Assembly (NCBI GenBank): GCA_002887195.1
Contig: PJAB01000311.1
Span: forward strand, 1-30,067
Reading direction: 5' to 3'
DNA length: 30,067 bases
Source of the DNA: Chrysochromulina parva
Taxonomy: Eukaryota; Haptophyta; Prymnesiales; Chrysochromulinaceae
Shown here one piece after another: positions 1-9,115 of the stretch (its first letter is position 1; every line of letters begins with the position of its first letter). The position numbers and the translations under genes are program-made. The notes below the pieces were generated by a model. It searched no databases and had not been told where the DNA came from. It saw only the letters and a program-made list of their open reading frames with translations.

Positions 1-1
1 C

Positions 2-214
2 GACGCGGTGGGGATGCTGTACGCGTGGCACGCCGAGACGCGCGCCGAGGGATGCATCGACCGCACGGTCTACGGCACGTCGCGCACGGCCACCACCTCC
101 TTCTTCACGCACCACCTGCGCCTCATCTCGCTCGCCGGTCGCCGCCCCCGTGATCGGCGCGGCGCTCCCCGTCGCCATCTGGGCGAAAGGTGCCAGGAAA
201 TCTCATCTCCTTAG
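2..214 (+). CDS. 3' part of an unidentified protein gene, cut by the window edge
   Basis: The frame is open from base 2 and stops at 214. Roughly the first 135 bases have the very strong G/C third-position bias of a real gene here, and the peptide starts DAVGMLYAWHAETRAEGC and continues with a Thr/Ser-rich stretch and FFTHHLRLISLAG. After about base 137 the peptide becomes Arg/Pro-rich and looks non-coding, so the true exon may end at a GT near 139 (ctcgccG|GTCGCC) and the rest would be intron. I do not recognise the family. The upstream part of the gene lies outside the window, so function and frame cannot be tested further. Confidence 0.35.
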   Translation, partial: DAVGMLYAWHAETRAEGCIDRTVYGTSRTATTSFFTHHLRLISLAGRRPRDRRGAPRRHLGERCQEISSP

Positions 215-693
215 CGGCGCCCCGCTTGCTGGCCTGTTGCCAGTAGTCATGTAAGCGCCCCCCCCCCGGGGACGCGCCTGCATGAGCGCCGCTGTACTGT
301 GTGGTCCTGTTTTCAATTCACACAGACACACACATTCGTCCCCTTCGACTTTGCTCGTAGGGTTTTCGTATGAAGGGTTCATGTACTCACGACATTTCGT
401 ATGAACGTTTTATTAGGTACGACCCGAACTTTGACGAAGGTCGACTTACGGGGTCATACTACCAGAAGTACCGGTATCCGGTAAAATCCGGTAAGTCCAG
501 ACCGCGGGCTCTCGTCTCTCCTGCACGGGTCTGCACTCTCCCTCGACCCGGAACCCTTGAGCGTCCGGCGTTCGGTGTTGCATAGGATACCTAACACGCC
601 ACCGTGCGAACTGCCACGCACTGAAGGCGTGAACGGTGCAGAGCCGCGGCTGAGCCTGCCCATTGCCAGGCTCTCGTCACAGAGACGTAGCGC
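215..693. other. Intergenic spacer, no gene seen
   Basis: This 479-base stretch holds a run of ten C near 252, a short CA-rich run near 320-334, and GTAC/CCGG-rich words at about 468-495 (accgg, tatccgg, atccgg). GC content falls compared with the flanking genes. Short open frames on both strands have no recognisable motif or codon bias. It probably contains the promoter of the gene at 694. Confidence 0.5.
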
Positions 694-1920
694 ATGAGCT
701 ATCGCAGCTGCTTCAAGTCACGCACCCACGCTGGCTATTTACCAGGTCGCTGGAGGCAGGGCTCAATGAGCGACGAGGGTGATGAGGGCTCGTATATCCT
801 TCGTGACAGGTTGAGACACCGCATCGAGCTGAGTTCTAGGAATGCTGCAGATGTCTGCTACAACGCCCACAATCTTCGTCAGAATCAAAAGCGGTTCGGA
901 CTGCCCTTGAAGCCTGCGATCAGCATGCCTGGCACTGGGCGCGGGCCGTATGAATGGGTGCCAGATCATTGCGATCTCGTGCGGTTCAACAAAGCAACTG
1001 GCTGCTCGCTGCTCAAAGAACGTAGCGTGCTATTTGTTGGCGACTCGGTCACCTTCCAACTGTTCCTATCTTTCGCATTGCTTCTCAACGCGAGCTTCCC
1101 CGCAAGGGCGTACGGCCATCGTTCTGAATTTGTAGTTGCCGCGACAGCGTGCGACGGCCTCCTGCACTTGAATTGGCATCGTAATGATATGCTGATGTCT
1201 CACGTGGAGGCAAGTCGGTTGCTTGGCAGAAAGATTCGGTATGGGGAGCTTGCATACGCACCATTCATGCGAAAAGCTGTGGAGTCGGACATCGTGGTGC
1301 TTGGTGGCGGTCACCATTTTGACGGTGCTGATGGAACCCCATTGTACTCACTGGCCAATGACACGCGCTCATGGAAAGAGCTCTGCATTCACAGCGCGCT
1401 AAGCAAGCTGATAGTGCTGCGGGCCATGCGCGGCTTGATGCCGGCTTCGGTCGTGCTCACATCGACCACTCGCGCGATCGTCAGGTGCACTCAATTCGAT
1501 AAGCCGATCTCACCTTCATCGCTTGGAAGCACCATTATAGCTGAGCGCAACACGTCCACCACCAACAGGGTGGAAGACGCATCGGAATGGCGCTACGCGC
1601 GGCAATGGGCCGTTTGGGCGGCTTCAGTGCCTACAATACGAAAGATCGCCCGCATTAACAATGTATCCTTCCTCGACATCGACGCGATCGCCGCAACGCG
1701 TCCGGACATGCACTTGGGCCACTACAAGCGCTGGGAAGGATACCCGAGTGCCCTGCTTGCCGCGGCAGATGCCGATTGCGTCCACTACTGCCTTCCGGGC
1801 GTACCTGACACATGGTCGCGACTATTGTTCAACCTGCTAATTCACTCCCTGCCCCCAAATATGTCGCGCGCACCACATCCGTCTCCCATTGGCTTGAAAA
1901 TGTACAAACATGACTTTTGA
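694..1920 (+). CDS. PC-esterase / trichome-birefringence-like (TBL) SGNH acyl-esterase family protein
   Basis: A 408-residue protein of the PC-esterase/TBL/CASD1 group, SGNH-type enzymes that add or remove O-acetyl groups on glycans, usually in the Golgi or cell wall. Visible signature: a TBL-type lead-in (GRW at residues 18-20, then YEWVPDHCDL at 86-95), the catalytic GDS block FVGDSV at 114-119 with Ser118, and the C-terminal DxxH block beginning DCVHYCLPGVPDTW at 361, giving Asp361 and His364. These supply the full Ser-Asp-His triad. The start is the first ATG of the frame. It encodes no clear signal peptide or membrane anchor, so a 5' exon may be missing. Third-position G/C bias is visibly weaker than in most neighbours, which could mean a recent arrival or low expression. 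The substrate is unknown; an algal cell-surface polysaccharide is a guess. Confidence 0.75.
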   Translation: MSYRSCFKSRTHAGYLPGRWRQGSMSDEGDEGSYILRDRLRHRIELSSRNAADVCYNAHNLRQNQKRFGLPLKPAISMPGTGRGPYEWVPDHCDLVRFNKATGCSLLKERSVLFVGDSVTFQLFLSFALLLNASFPARAYGHRSEFVVAATACDGLLHLNWHRNDMLMSHVEASRLLGRKIRYGELAYAPFMRKAVESDIVVLGGGHHFDGADGTPLYSLANDTRSWKELCIHSALSKLIVLRAMRGLMPASVVLTSTTRAIVRCTQFDKPISPSSLGSTIIAERNTSTTNRVEDASEWRYARQWAVWAASVPTIRKIARINNVSFLDIDAIAATRPDMHLGHYKRWEGYPSALLAAADADCVHYCLPGVPDTWSRLLFNLLIHSLPPNMSRAPHPSPIGLKMYKHDF

Positions 1921-2264
1921 GGGCTTTGCAGTGGCACCTGCCCGGTTCGCGGTTGGACGCACAGCGCAGAGGCCAGAGCCCGTACCACGACAGATACGAG
2001 ATATACATGCATATAGAGCTTACAGAGGCCTGTGCGCACAGTGCGTCCAGTGAGCAGTGTGAGCCTTACTACTGCTCAACGTGTACTCAACGTGAGTGTG
2101 GTCCCTCGAGTTGGTCCTCGGCAGCGGCAGCCCCAGCCGCGGGAGGAAGAAGATCCGCGGGTCGTTTAAAGACATTGTTTGATCATTGTCATGATCATTG
2201 ATGCGATGCCCGAACATGCGCGTAAGGTACCGGCTTATAGTAAACCCAAACTTGAGCCCTGGCT

Positions 2265-2444
2265 CGGTCGAGCTGTCCGAACGAGCTGTCGAGAGGCTCC
2301 GTCACGGCGCTGTCGAGGGTGCGCTGTCGTGTGTCGAGGGCGGCGTGTCGAGGCCTTGCCTGTTCGGAGAACCTCTGTTGAGGGCCTGTCGAGACCCTCC
2401 AGACTCGAGTTCCTCTGTCGAGTTCCTGTCGAGCCTGTCGAGGC
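2265..2444. repeat. Irregular TGTCGAG minisatellite-like array
   Basis: Eight exact copies of TGTCGAG begin at 2287, 2311, 2332, 2346, 2387, 2416, 2427 and 2436. Variants such as ggtcgag, tgttgag and tgtcgtg lie among them. Spacing is irregular (9 to 41 bases), so this is a degenerate array or a cluster of binding words rather than a clean tandem repeat. Confidence 0.7.
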
Positions 2445-2619
2445 TGAATCCATGGACCATGCGCCTAGCACGCGTCCAACCGCCACGAAGCACGATTAAT
2501 AGTGATGTAGCATTGCAAATGCGACGTACTTCGGCACACGCGGGCATTCGCACCACAACAACCCCGGGTTCTATAGCTTTGCATGTGAGGCACTCTGACT
2601 CTCATAGAGGACCCACACA

Positions 2620-2658
2620 AAACCCTACCTAAACCCTACCTAAACCCACCTAAACCAC
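2620..2658. repeat. Interstitial telomere-like repeat
   Basis: Three successive units close to AAACCCTACCT (an 11-base period), the third degraded, occur here. The units combine CCCTA and CCTAAA words and so resemble the C-rich strand of a CCCTAA/CCCTAAA telomere, but each unit is interrupted. They lie inside a gene-bearing contig rather than at an end. Confidence 0.6.
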
Positions 2659-2854
2659 CAACTGCGCAAGGCGCTCTTCAAACTGCTCGCAGCTCGCGCA
2701 CGTCGAGAAGGGCAGGGAAGGGCATTCATGTGCCGCCGACCCCGTCACACCTTCTTCTTTGCCATGAGACCAACTAGGCCTTGACGTCATGTGTTTACTT
2801 GGGGTTTTCGTACATTTAAACAGCAACGTTCACACCGCTTTCTTTTCACCAGAG

Positions 2855-5543
2855 ATGAACTTCGTCCGCGGCGCGTCGTCGGACACCGCCGAGAAGGGCG
2901 AGCGGTACGGCTGGTCGAGGCCCGTGCCGGCTGCTAGTAGAGGCCGCAAACGGCCGCATGACGACGAGAGCGACGAGGATGCCTACTTTGACAAGGACGA
3001 GGAGCCACAGCATTCCAGAGTGGCAGCACCAACGCCCGAAGAGGACCCTCTGGATGCCTTCATGGCCGAGCTACACGGGCGCAACGCGCGCACTGCTCCG
3101 CAAACTGACGACCCTGCTGCGCCTGCTGCCACTCGCCCTGCCACGGCTGGCGCCGTAAAGCCGTGGGATGCAGCTCCACCTCCTCCCCCAACGGCGGATG
3201 ACTTGGAAGAGGACCCTCTGGACGCGTTCATGGCCGGTCTCGCATCGGCGCCCACACAGCCCAAGGGCAGGGAGCGCGCCGTCCAGCAGTGCGACGAGGA
3301 GGAGGACCCGGTCGCGTCGTACCTCGAAGAGAGCGGGCTGCGCGCGGCGGAGGCCGAGGCCGAGGCCGAGGCCGAGGTTGACGGTGGCAGCGTACGCCGG
3401 CAGCTCAAGGGCCAAAAGGGTGGCGGGAGCTCCATCGGCGCGGAGCTGCTTCCGGTGGACCACGCGGCCATTGAGTACGATGCATTTGAGCGCGAGCTCT
3501 ACGCTCCACACCCGACGATCCGTGAGCTGAGCGCCGAGCAGGTGCGCGAGCGGCGAGCTGTGCTACGGCTGAGCGTGAGCGGCTTCGACGTGCCCTCGCC
3601 CATCGCGCGCTTCGAGCACGCAGGCCTGCCACGCGAGCTGCTCGCGACGGTGCGTAAGCTCGGTTACGAGGAGCCCACGTCCGTGCAGATGCAGGCGCTG
3701 CCGGTGGCCATGTCGGGCCGTGACCTGATCGGCGTGGCTGCGACTGGTTCGGGCAAGACGGTGGCGTATCTGCTGCCTCTCGGATGCCACGTGATGGCAC
3801 AGCGCCGTCTCGAGCACGGCGAGGGCCCGATCGGCCTCGTGCTCGCGCCCACGCACGAGCTCGCCGAACAGATTGCCCTCGAGTGCCGCAAGCTGCTGGG
3901 TCGCTCCCTCGGCCTCAATTGTGCGTCACTCATCGGGGGCGTCGGCAAGTACGAGCAGCTCAAGGCCCTCCGGGCGGGCTGCGAGGTCGCGGTGGGCACG
4001 CCCGGCCGCCTCGTCGAGCTCCTCGCGATGAAGAACGGCCTGTGTGCGCGCCGTGTGACCTTCGTGGTCCTCGACGAGGCCGACCGCATGTTCTCGCTCG
4101 GTTTCGAGCCGCAGGTGTGAACACGGCTGTGAACACGGCGGGGCCGAGGTTCAACAGACACTCTGAGCCCTTCAGATGGCCTCCCGATGGCCTCCCGATG
4201 GCCCCCGATGGCCTTCCGATGGCCTCCCGATGCCCCCCCGATGGCCCCCCGATGGCCCCCCGAGCTGATCCGGAGCTGATCACATTCGGTGGCCCTCGCC
4301 CGATCGCTTGCAGGTGCGCGCGATCTTGCAGCAGGTGCGCCCGGACCGCCAGGCCCTCCTCTTCTCCGCCACCTTCCCGCCGGCGCTCGAGCGGCTCGCG
4401 CGCGATAGCCTCTCGGAGCCCATCCGGCTGGCTATCGGCACGGCGGGCGACGCGAACGAGGACGTGACACAGCTCGTCGAGGTGCTGCCGACCGAGGAGC
4501 TCAAGTGGCCGTGGCTCGCCGCGCGCCTCGAGCACTTTCTGCAGCAGGGCACTGTCCTCGTCTTCGTCTCGACACGGCTTCAGGCGGATGGACTGGCGGC
4601 ACAGCTGCAGGCGCACATGGGACGCGCCGTCGTGGCGATCCACGGAGAGAAGAGCCAAGCCGAGCGCCAGGAGACCCTGTATGACTTCAAGCGCGGCAAG
4701 ATGCCGCTGCTCGTGGCGACGGACGTGGCGTCACGCGGCCTCGACATCCCCACTATCAAGACTGTCATCAACTTTGACGTGGCCAAGCGCCTCGATGACC
4801 ACACGCACCGCATTGGACGTACGGGCCGCGCCGGCGCCACTGACGGAACCGCGTACACGCTGCTGACGGCGGGTGAGATGGATGCTGCCGTGGACATGGT
4901 GCGCAGCCTGCGGACGGCGCGGCAGGTGCCCTCAGAAGAGCTCCTTCAACTGGCTCGGCGCTCGCGCAGGTGGGCCGCCTCTGGCCTCGATGACAGCTCT
5001 ATTGGCGGCGGGAGCGGCGGAGGCGATGGCGTTGACAGAGGCTGCGGGAGCGGCGGCGCCGGCGAGGCTGGCCGTGGCGGCTGCGCACCCCATCACTTTG
5101 CGCCACCATCGCAGCATCGCGTCGCCTTGCTCGAGCACTCCGCGTCAGATCCTGTAGCGCGCGCACAAGCTTTCGCCGCGAGACTCAGTTCGCAGTTGGG
5201 CACTGCCGCCGGTGCCAACGGCTACTCCTCTCACCAGTTTGCACCGCCGCCGTCGCATTTCCTGCCGCCGCCACGACCACCACCGCCGCAGCCACCGCCA
5301 CCACCACCGCCACCACCACCGCCACGGCTTTCAACCTCAGCAGGAGCGTGGGGCGGTGAAGTACCCCCTGGCATCCCCCCCGCCCTCCCGACGTGCCAGG
5401 CTGCTGCAGTTGCCGCAGCGCGTGCAGCAGCTGAAGCGATCGCCTCCCGGCTATCGGCCTCGGCTGCAAACGGTGGCGCCGCTCCGCCGCCCCCAGCACC
5501 CCTCGACAGTGGCGGCGGCGCACGTTCGAGCCGTTGGAGTTGA
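2855..5543 (+). CDS. DDX42: DEAD-box ATP-dependent RNA helicase, DDX42 type (two exons)
   Basis: Exons 2855-4114 and 4314-5543 give 829 residues. The N-terminal region carries two DPLDAFMA blocks typical of the DDX42/DDX46 helicases and a DHAAIEYDAFERELY stretch like that before the DDX42 core. Helicase motifs run in order: motif I ATGSGKT (296-302), PTHELAEQ, GG, TPGRL, DEAD (407-410), SAT (438-440), VATDVASRGLD, and HRIGRTGR (585-592). The RPDRQALLFSATF and NEDVTQLVE stretches also match DDX42. DDX42 acts in U2 snRNP and 3' splice-site recognition and in RNA unwinding and annealing in the nucleus. The tail is Gly-, Pro- and His-rich and low in complexity. An upstream in-frame ATG at 2789 adds 22 residues; 2855 (MNFVRG) fits the family better. 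The intron is phase 0 and joins Q420 to V421 exactly as the family alignment requires. Confidence 0.88.
4115..4313 (+). other. Intron of the DDX42-type helicase gene
   Basis: A 199-base GT-AG intron, phase 0. Removing it joins FEPQ to VRAILQQVRPDRQ, the contiguous sequence expected in DDX42 proteins, while reading through meets a stop at 4118-4120. GCAGGTGTG at the 5' junction (4111-4119) is repeated as GCAGGTGCG at the 3' junction (4310-4318). Confidence 0.85.
4175..4261. repeat. GATGGCCTCCC-type tandem repeat inside the intron
   Basis: About eight or nine degenerate units of roughly 8 to 11 bases built on GATGGCC(T)CCC fill nearly half of the helicase intron. The array then passes into a short CTGATC repeat (gagctgatc twice, 4263-4281). 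Confidence 0.7.
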
Positions 5544-6132
5544 ACTTGATTGAAGACTTGAACCGCCGAGCGGAGTGTGGGCTGTGGCGGGGCGACGGTC
5601 CTGCGTGGCCTCACGAACTCACCACGTATCATGATCTTCAACGATCGCGGAACCTCCAACCTCGCCGATTTTTCTCGATACATTCCGTCGTGCACTGTCC
5701 ACCCACTGACCACTGTTCCGGAGAGATCCCAGACAGAGACGACGTTGAGACCTGCTCTTAGCGTAGCTCTTTTACATTTTGAGAGTGATACACCACATTT
5801 TTGCATGAATCCACCAATGCCATCACATTCGCACCCTCATGACTCATGTCATGTGGGGGCCCCTTCTGAGCGAGTGCCCTGTGAAGTCGCCCGCCGGCAT
5901 ACAACTGGTGCGCACCTCGCCCTCGCGAAACAGGCGCCTCCATACACCCATGTGGCGCGGGACCGCGGTGAGGTCAGTCGGCACATGATGGCAGCTGGGC
6001 ATGCCTTTTCTGCTCTCCCTTGCAACTTGCAGGTCCGCGCATGCCGTCCACTCCTCGCTCTCTCTCTCTCGCCTGACACAGTGCGCCGAGGACCTCCCGC
6101 CAACGGGGCGCCTCTCGCGCGCGCAGACTTGC
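5544..6132. other. Convergent intergenic region, no gene seen
   Basis: This 589-base spacer separates the 3' ends of the helicase (+) and the reductase (-), so it should hold both 3' UTRs and polyadenylation sites. A CATGAC/GTCATG inverted repeat with a 4-base loop lies near 5838-5853. Open frames here lack codon bias and motifs. Confidence 0.5.
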
Positions 6133-6990
6133 TCAGCAGGTGCCGATGGCGATGCCGCCGTCGACGTTGATGCAGTGCCCTGTGATGTAGAGGGCGCTCG
6201 GGTCGAGGGCAAGGTACTTGACGAGGCCGGCGACCTCATCGGGCTTGCCGAAGCGGCCAAGCGGGATGTTCTTCATAACGCCGTCCACAATCTCCTTGGG
6301 TAGCTCCGCAGTCATGTCAGACTCGATGAAGCCAGGAGCAATCGCGTTCACCGTCACGCCACGCGAGCCGAGCTCGCGCGCCATCGACATGGTCATCGCG
6401 ATCACACCACCCTTGGCCGCAGCGTAGTTGGCCTGGCCAATGTTGCCGAAGCGGCCGACCACCGAGGCAATGTTGATGATGCGCCCCTTGCGTGCCTTCA
6501 TCATGATCTTGGTGGCCGCCTGGGAGGCGTAGAAGACGCCGTTCAGGTTGACATCGATCACCTCCTGCCACTGCGACGGCTTCATGCGCAGGACGAGCGT
6601 GTCGCGTGTGATGCCTGCGTTGTTGACGAGCACGCCAACGGGCTCATCCCACTTTTCCGCCGTCGCCTTGAAGAGCTTCTCAATGCCCTCCTGGGTCCCC
6701 GTGTCGGCCTGCACCGCCACACCGTCACCACCCATCGCCTTGATCTCCTCGACGACCTTTTCGGCGGCAGCTGCGGACGCGGCGTAGTTGACCACCACCT
6801 TGCATTTCTCCTTGCCCAGCGCCAGCGCGATCGCGCGGCCGAGCCCTCGCGAGCCGCCGGTGACGATGCACACCGGGCCTGTCGCCTCCATCACGGGGGT
6901 AGCGGCGCGGCTGGTCACCGCCAGCGAGCGCGAACCGAACGTGTAGCCACGAGCGGCCACAGACAGACCGAGGAGAAGCATGGCCCGCAT
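6133..6990 (-). CDS. fabG: 3-oxoacyl-[ACP] reductase (FabG-like SDR), probably plastid targeted
   Basis: A 285-residue classical short-chain dehydrogenase/reductase that would reduce 3-oxoacyl-ACP with NADPH in type II fatty-acid synthesis. The Rossmann motif TGGSRGLG lies at 44-51, NNAG at 123-126, and the catalytic Ser176, Tyr189 and Lys193 (NYAAAKGG) are all present. PGFIESDMT and the closing YITGHCINVDGG are typical of FabG. The first about 35 residues (MRAMLLLGLSVAARG, then a Ser/Arg/Ala-rich stretch) precede the domain and look like a bipartite signal plus transit peptide, as used for plastids of secondary origin. The start is the first ATG in frame; the frame continues 26 codons upstream with no ATG. 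An ATG three codons further in is also possible. Confidence 0.88.
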   Translation of the reverse strand: MRAMLLLGLSVAARGYTFGSRSLAVTSRAATPVMEATGPVCIVTGGSRGLGRAIALALGKEKCKVVVNYAASAAAAEKVVEEIKAMGGDGVAVQADTGTQEGIEKLFKATAEKWDEPVGVLVNNAGITRDTLVLRMKPSQWQEVIDVNLNGVFYASQAATKIMMKARKGRIINIASVVGRFGNIGQANYAAAKGGVIAMTMSMARELGSRGVTVNAIAPGFIESDMTAELPKEIVDGVMKNIPLGRFGKPDEVAGLVKYLALDPSALYITGHCINVDGGIAIGTC

Positions 6991-7062
6991 TTCGATCGGG
7001 GTCGGCGGGATCTGCTCCTCGGCCCGCGAGGTAAAATCCTTCGCGACGAGAAAGTCCGCAGG
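6991..7062. promoter_or_regulatory. 72-base divergent spacer (shared promoter region)
   Basis: Only 72 bases separate the predicted start codons of the reductase (-) and the membrane-anchored protein (+). Both promoters or overlapping 5' UTRs must lie here or inside the neighbouring coding sequence. No TATA box is evident. Both starts are predictions, so the real spacer could be larger. Confidence 0.35.
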
Positions 7063-8994
7063 ATGCAAAACTGTCGGCCCCCCTCCAGCCGAGGGCTGCT
7101 CTTCGGGCTGCTTATCGGGCTGCTCATGGGCGCCGTGGGCCTTGCACGACCGGCACTAAGACAGCAAAGGCGGACAGAAGAGAGGCGAGTTCCTGTCGTG
7201 GCGGCTCCTGCTCCGGTGCAGATAGTTCCCAAGCTGTCTGATTTGGTCTCAGCGACGGGTTCGCGGCTCGCCGAGAGCCAACACAGGATGAGGCAAGCTA
7301 CTGTAGTGGCGGCTCCGGCTCCGGTGCAGGCAATTCCCAAGCTGTCTGATTTGGTCTCAGCGACGGGTTCGCGGCTCGCCGAGGGCCAACAGCGGAATGG
7401 CAGGCAGGCGTTCGTCGAAACGCCGCCACAGCGGCTCGAGGCGCGCAGGCCTGTGCGAGGCAGCGACAAGAACAGCAGTATCATCGTCTGGATGTGCCTT
7501 GGCAAGCCGCTCATCCGCGACCAGCTCAGCCTCGAGCTGGGCACACGCGTTGGCAAAGTGGTGCGGCTGCTTGCAGCCGCTCACGAGCAGCCGAACGCGA
7601 TCTGCTTCTGTGGCGGCGAGATCGATAGCGGCCCAATGACGGCCGCCGCCTCCGCACAGCCGCTCGTCTCGAGTGCGCCTTTGGCCTACTCCTTCTTCCG
7701 CACGGCGGCGGAGGCGCAGGCGCTCGGCAGCTGCCTGACGGACGTTCGCTTCATTGTAGAGCCGCGCTCGCCTAAGGTGCGCGACGGTGTGCTCGCTGCC
7801 GCCATGCAGATACGACAGACGTTGCGAGAGCGGAGCGAGGCAACGGCGCGTGCCGCGAGTGCCGCCGCGAGCGCTGCGAGTGCCGCGGGCGCAGATGGTG
7901 GGGCGGCGGCAGCGGCGGCAGCGGCGGTCAAATCGAAGGCGTCGCCGCCCTTGATCCTCGTGAGGCTCGTCGCCACCGACCATACGCTCCAGCGACTGGT
8001 CGATATCGAGAACCTCACGCCGCGCGACTCGCCGTTGCGCCCACTGCGCGATCTCGGCGCCCAGATTGCGTATGAGCACGTGGCCGATCCGTATTCGTAC
8101 TCGCGCTCGGTCGATGCGAAGCGGCAGGCGCGCCACGTGCGCCTCTCCGAGCAGCTCTGCGTCACGCTCGCCAACTTGCGGGGCGTCGAGGCGAGCACTG
8201 ACCTGCTGCACGCGGAGAATGCCAATCTGCTCTCCGGGGTGCGGAGGCAGCTCAACGAGGAGCTGTGGGAGCTTCTGCCCACGGGCATGCAGCGCCCACG
8301 GGAGCTGCACTCGCCGCTCACGCGCGGCTCGCGCGGGTACGGCGACGGCGCCAATCAGCCAGCGGCCGCGCAGCAGACTTGCGAGGTGGCGTGCGTCGAG
8401 GCGGCCGTCAGTTGTCTCGGCAAGGCGCAGGATGCACTGGAGCCCATGCTCAACGACCCGATCGGTGGAAGGCGCAAGGTCTCGGATGCGGCGCTGCGCC
8501 AGGCACAGGAGTGCCTCGCCGCCGCCATCTCGGCGCTACGTCTCACCGATCCCGATCGGCCCATCTCGACTGATGAATGGCTCAATTTGGTCAATGGGGG
8601 AGTGCTCACCGACTGCCCCGTTGCGCGCACTGAGGCGACGGCGGCGGCGTCGGCAGTCGGCCGACGGCGGCGGGACCTCGCCGAGGCCACGGCGAGGGCC
8701 GAGCGCGTCGCCGAGCGAGCTGCTGCCATGAAGACGGCCGACGAGAAGGCGGCGGCCGAAAAGGTAGAGCAGGACAAGGCGGCGGCGGCGTGGCTGGCCA
8801 AGGCGCAAACGCCGAGTAAGCGGCGTGCCAAGGTTCCGATGCCTGTGCGGACGGCGCAGCCGCGGCCCGAGCCCGAAAAAGGCCGTGCCGCGGAGGAGCA
8901 GGTCAAGAAGCATGCGACTGCGGCGCATGCTCCGGTGGAGCATGTCGCGGCTTCAGAGGATGTCAGCGCAGAGTCAGTGTCTGAGCAACTTTGA
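7063..8994 (+). CDS. Membrane-anchored protein with DUF218-like region and charged C-terminal tail
   Basis: A 643-residue protein. Residues 11-28 are a hydrophobic segment after a short basic N-terminus, suggesting a signal anchor. Residues 44-108 hold two copies of a 36-residue unit (VAAPAPVQ..PKLSDLVSATGSRLAE). From about 139 the pattern SIIVWMCLGKPL, then AICFCGGE, then a TAAEAQALG...FIVEPRSPKVRDG segment resembles the DUF218 (YdcF/SanA) fold: a first strand, a GGE loop, and an E-A..L segment followed by an EPRS motif. An Ala-rich insert (about 262-292) splits this region from a second conserved-looking part (PLILVRLVATDHTLQRLVDIE). The C-terminus is an Ala/Glu/Lys/Arg-rich, probably helical tail. 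DUF218 proteins are linked to envelope or polysaccharide biology in bacteria; the role here is unknown. The DUF218 call is tentative. Confidence 0.55.
   Translation: MQNCRPPSSRGLLFGLLIGLLMGAVGLARPALRQQRRTEERRVPVVAAPAPVQIVPKLSDLVSATGSRLAESQHRMRQATVVAAPAPVQAIPKLSDLVSATGSRLAEGQQRNGRQAFVETPPQRLEARRPVRGSDKNSSIIVWMCLGKPLIRDQLSLELGTRVGKVVRLLAAAHEQPNAICFCGGEIDSGPMTAAASAQPLVSSAPLAYSFFRTAAEAQALGSCLTDVRFIVEPRSPKVRDGVLAAAMQIRQTLRERSEATARAASAAASAASAAGADGGAAAAAAAAVKSKASPPLILVRLVATDHTLQRLVDIENLTPRDSPLRPLRDLGAQIAYEHVADPYSYSRSVDAKRQARHVRLSEQLCVTLANLRGVEASTDLLHAENANLLSGVRRQLNEELWELLPTGMQRPRELHSPLTRGSRGYGDGANQPAAAQQTCEVACVEAAVSCLGKAQDALEPMLNDPIGGRRKVSDAALRQAQECLAAAISALRLTDPDRPISTDEWLNLVNGGVLTDCPVARTEATAAASAVGRRRRDLAEATARAERVAERAAAMKTADEKAAAEKVEQDKAAAAWLAKAQTPSKRRAKVPMPVRTAQPRPEPEKGRAAEEQVKKHATAAHAPVEHVAASEDVSAESVSEQL
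7198..7390 (+). repeat. In-frame tandem duplication, 108-base period
   Basis: The stretch starting gtggcggctc at 7198 recurs at 7306 with about 85 nearly identical bases. It encodes the duplicated unit VAAPAPVQ..PKLSDLVSATGSRLAE. The near identity at synonymous positions indicates a recent duplication. Confidence 0.85.
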
Positions 8995-9115
8995 TGTGGA
9001 GTGCCCTTATTCTCTGGGATCCGTTCATAGCTTCTAGAGTCGTGTAGGACCCCGTCTATTTCAAGACTACTTCACAGCCCTGCTTCACACGTTTTTTCCG
9101 TCCTTCCCACAAACA

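Larger units (their letters stand above)
1921..2854. other. Long repeat-bearing intergenic region
   Basis: This is the longest spacer in the window (934 bases). It contains a GATCATTG direct repeat near 2179-2199, a degenerate array of TGTCGAG words (2265-2444) and a telomere-like array (2620-2658). Overlapping open frames up to 144 codons occur here in several phases, but they arise from the repeats and have no domain or codon-bias support. The last about 150 bases before 2855 should contain the promoter and 5' leader of the helicase gene. Confidence 0.55.

Noticed and set aside
2198..2632. A 144-codon frame across the TGTCGAG and telomere-like arrays
   Set aside because: Several phases are open at once because of the repeats, and the peptide is repeat-derived without a domain.
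7357..8310. A 317-codon minus-strand open frame opposite the DUF218-like gene
   Set aside because: It is the antisense shadow of a strongly GC3-biased gene. The plus-strand frame has the anchor, duplicated unit and family-like motifs.
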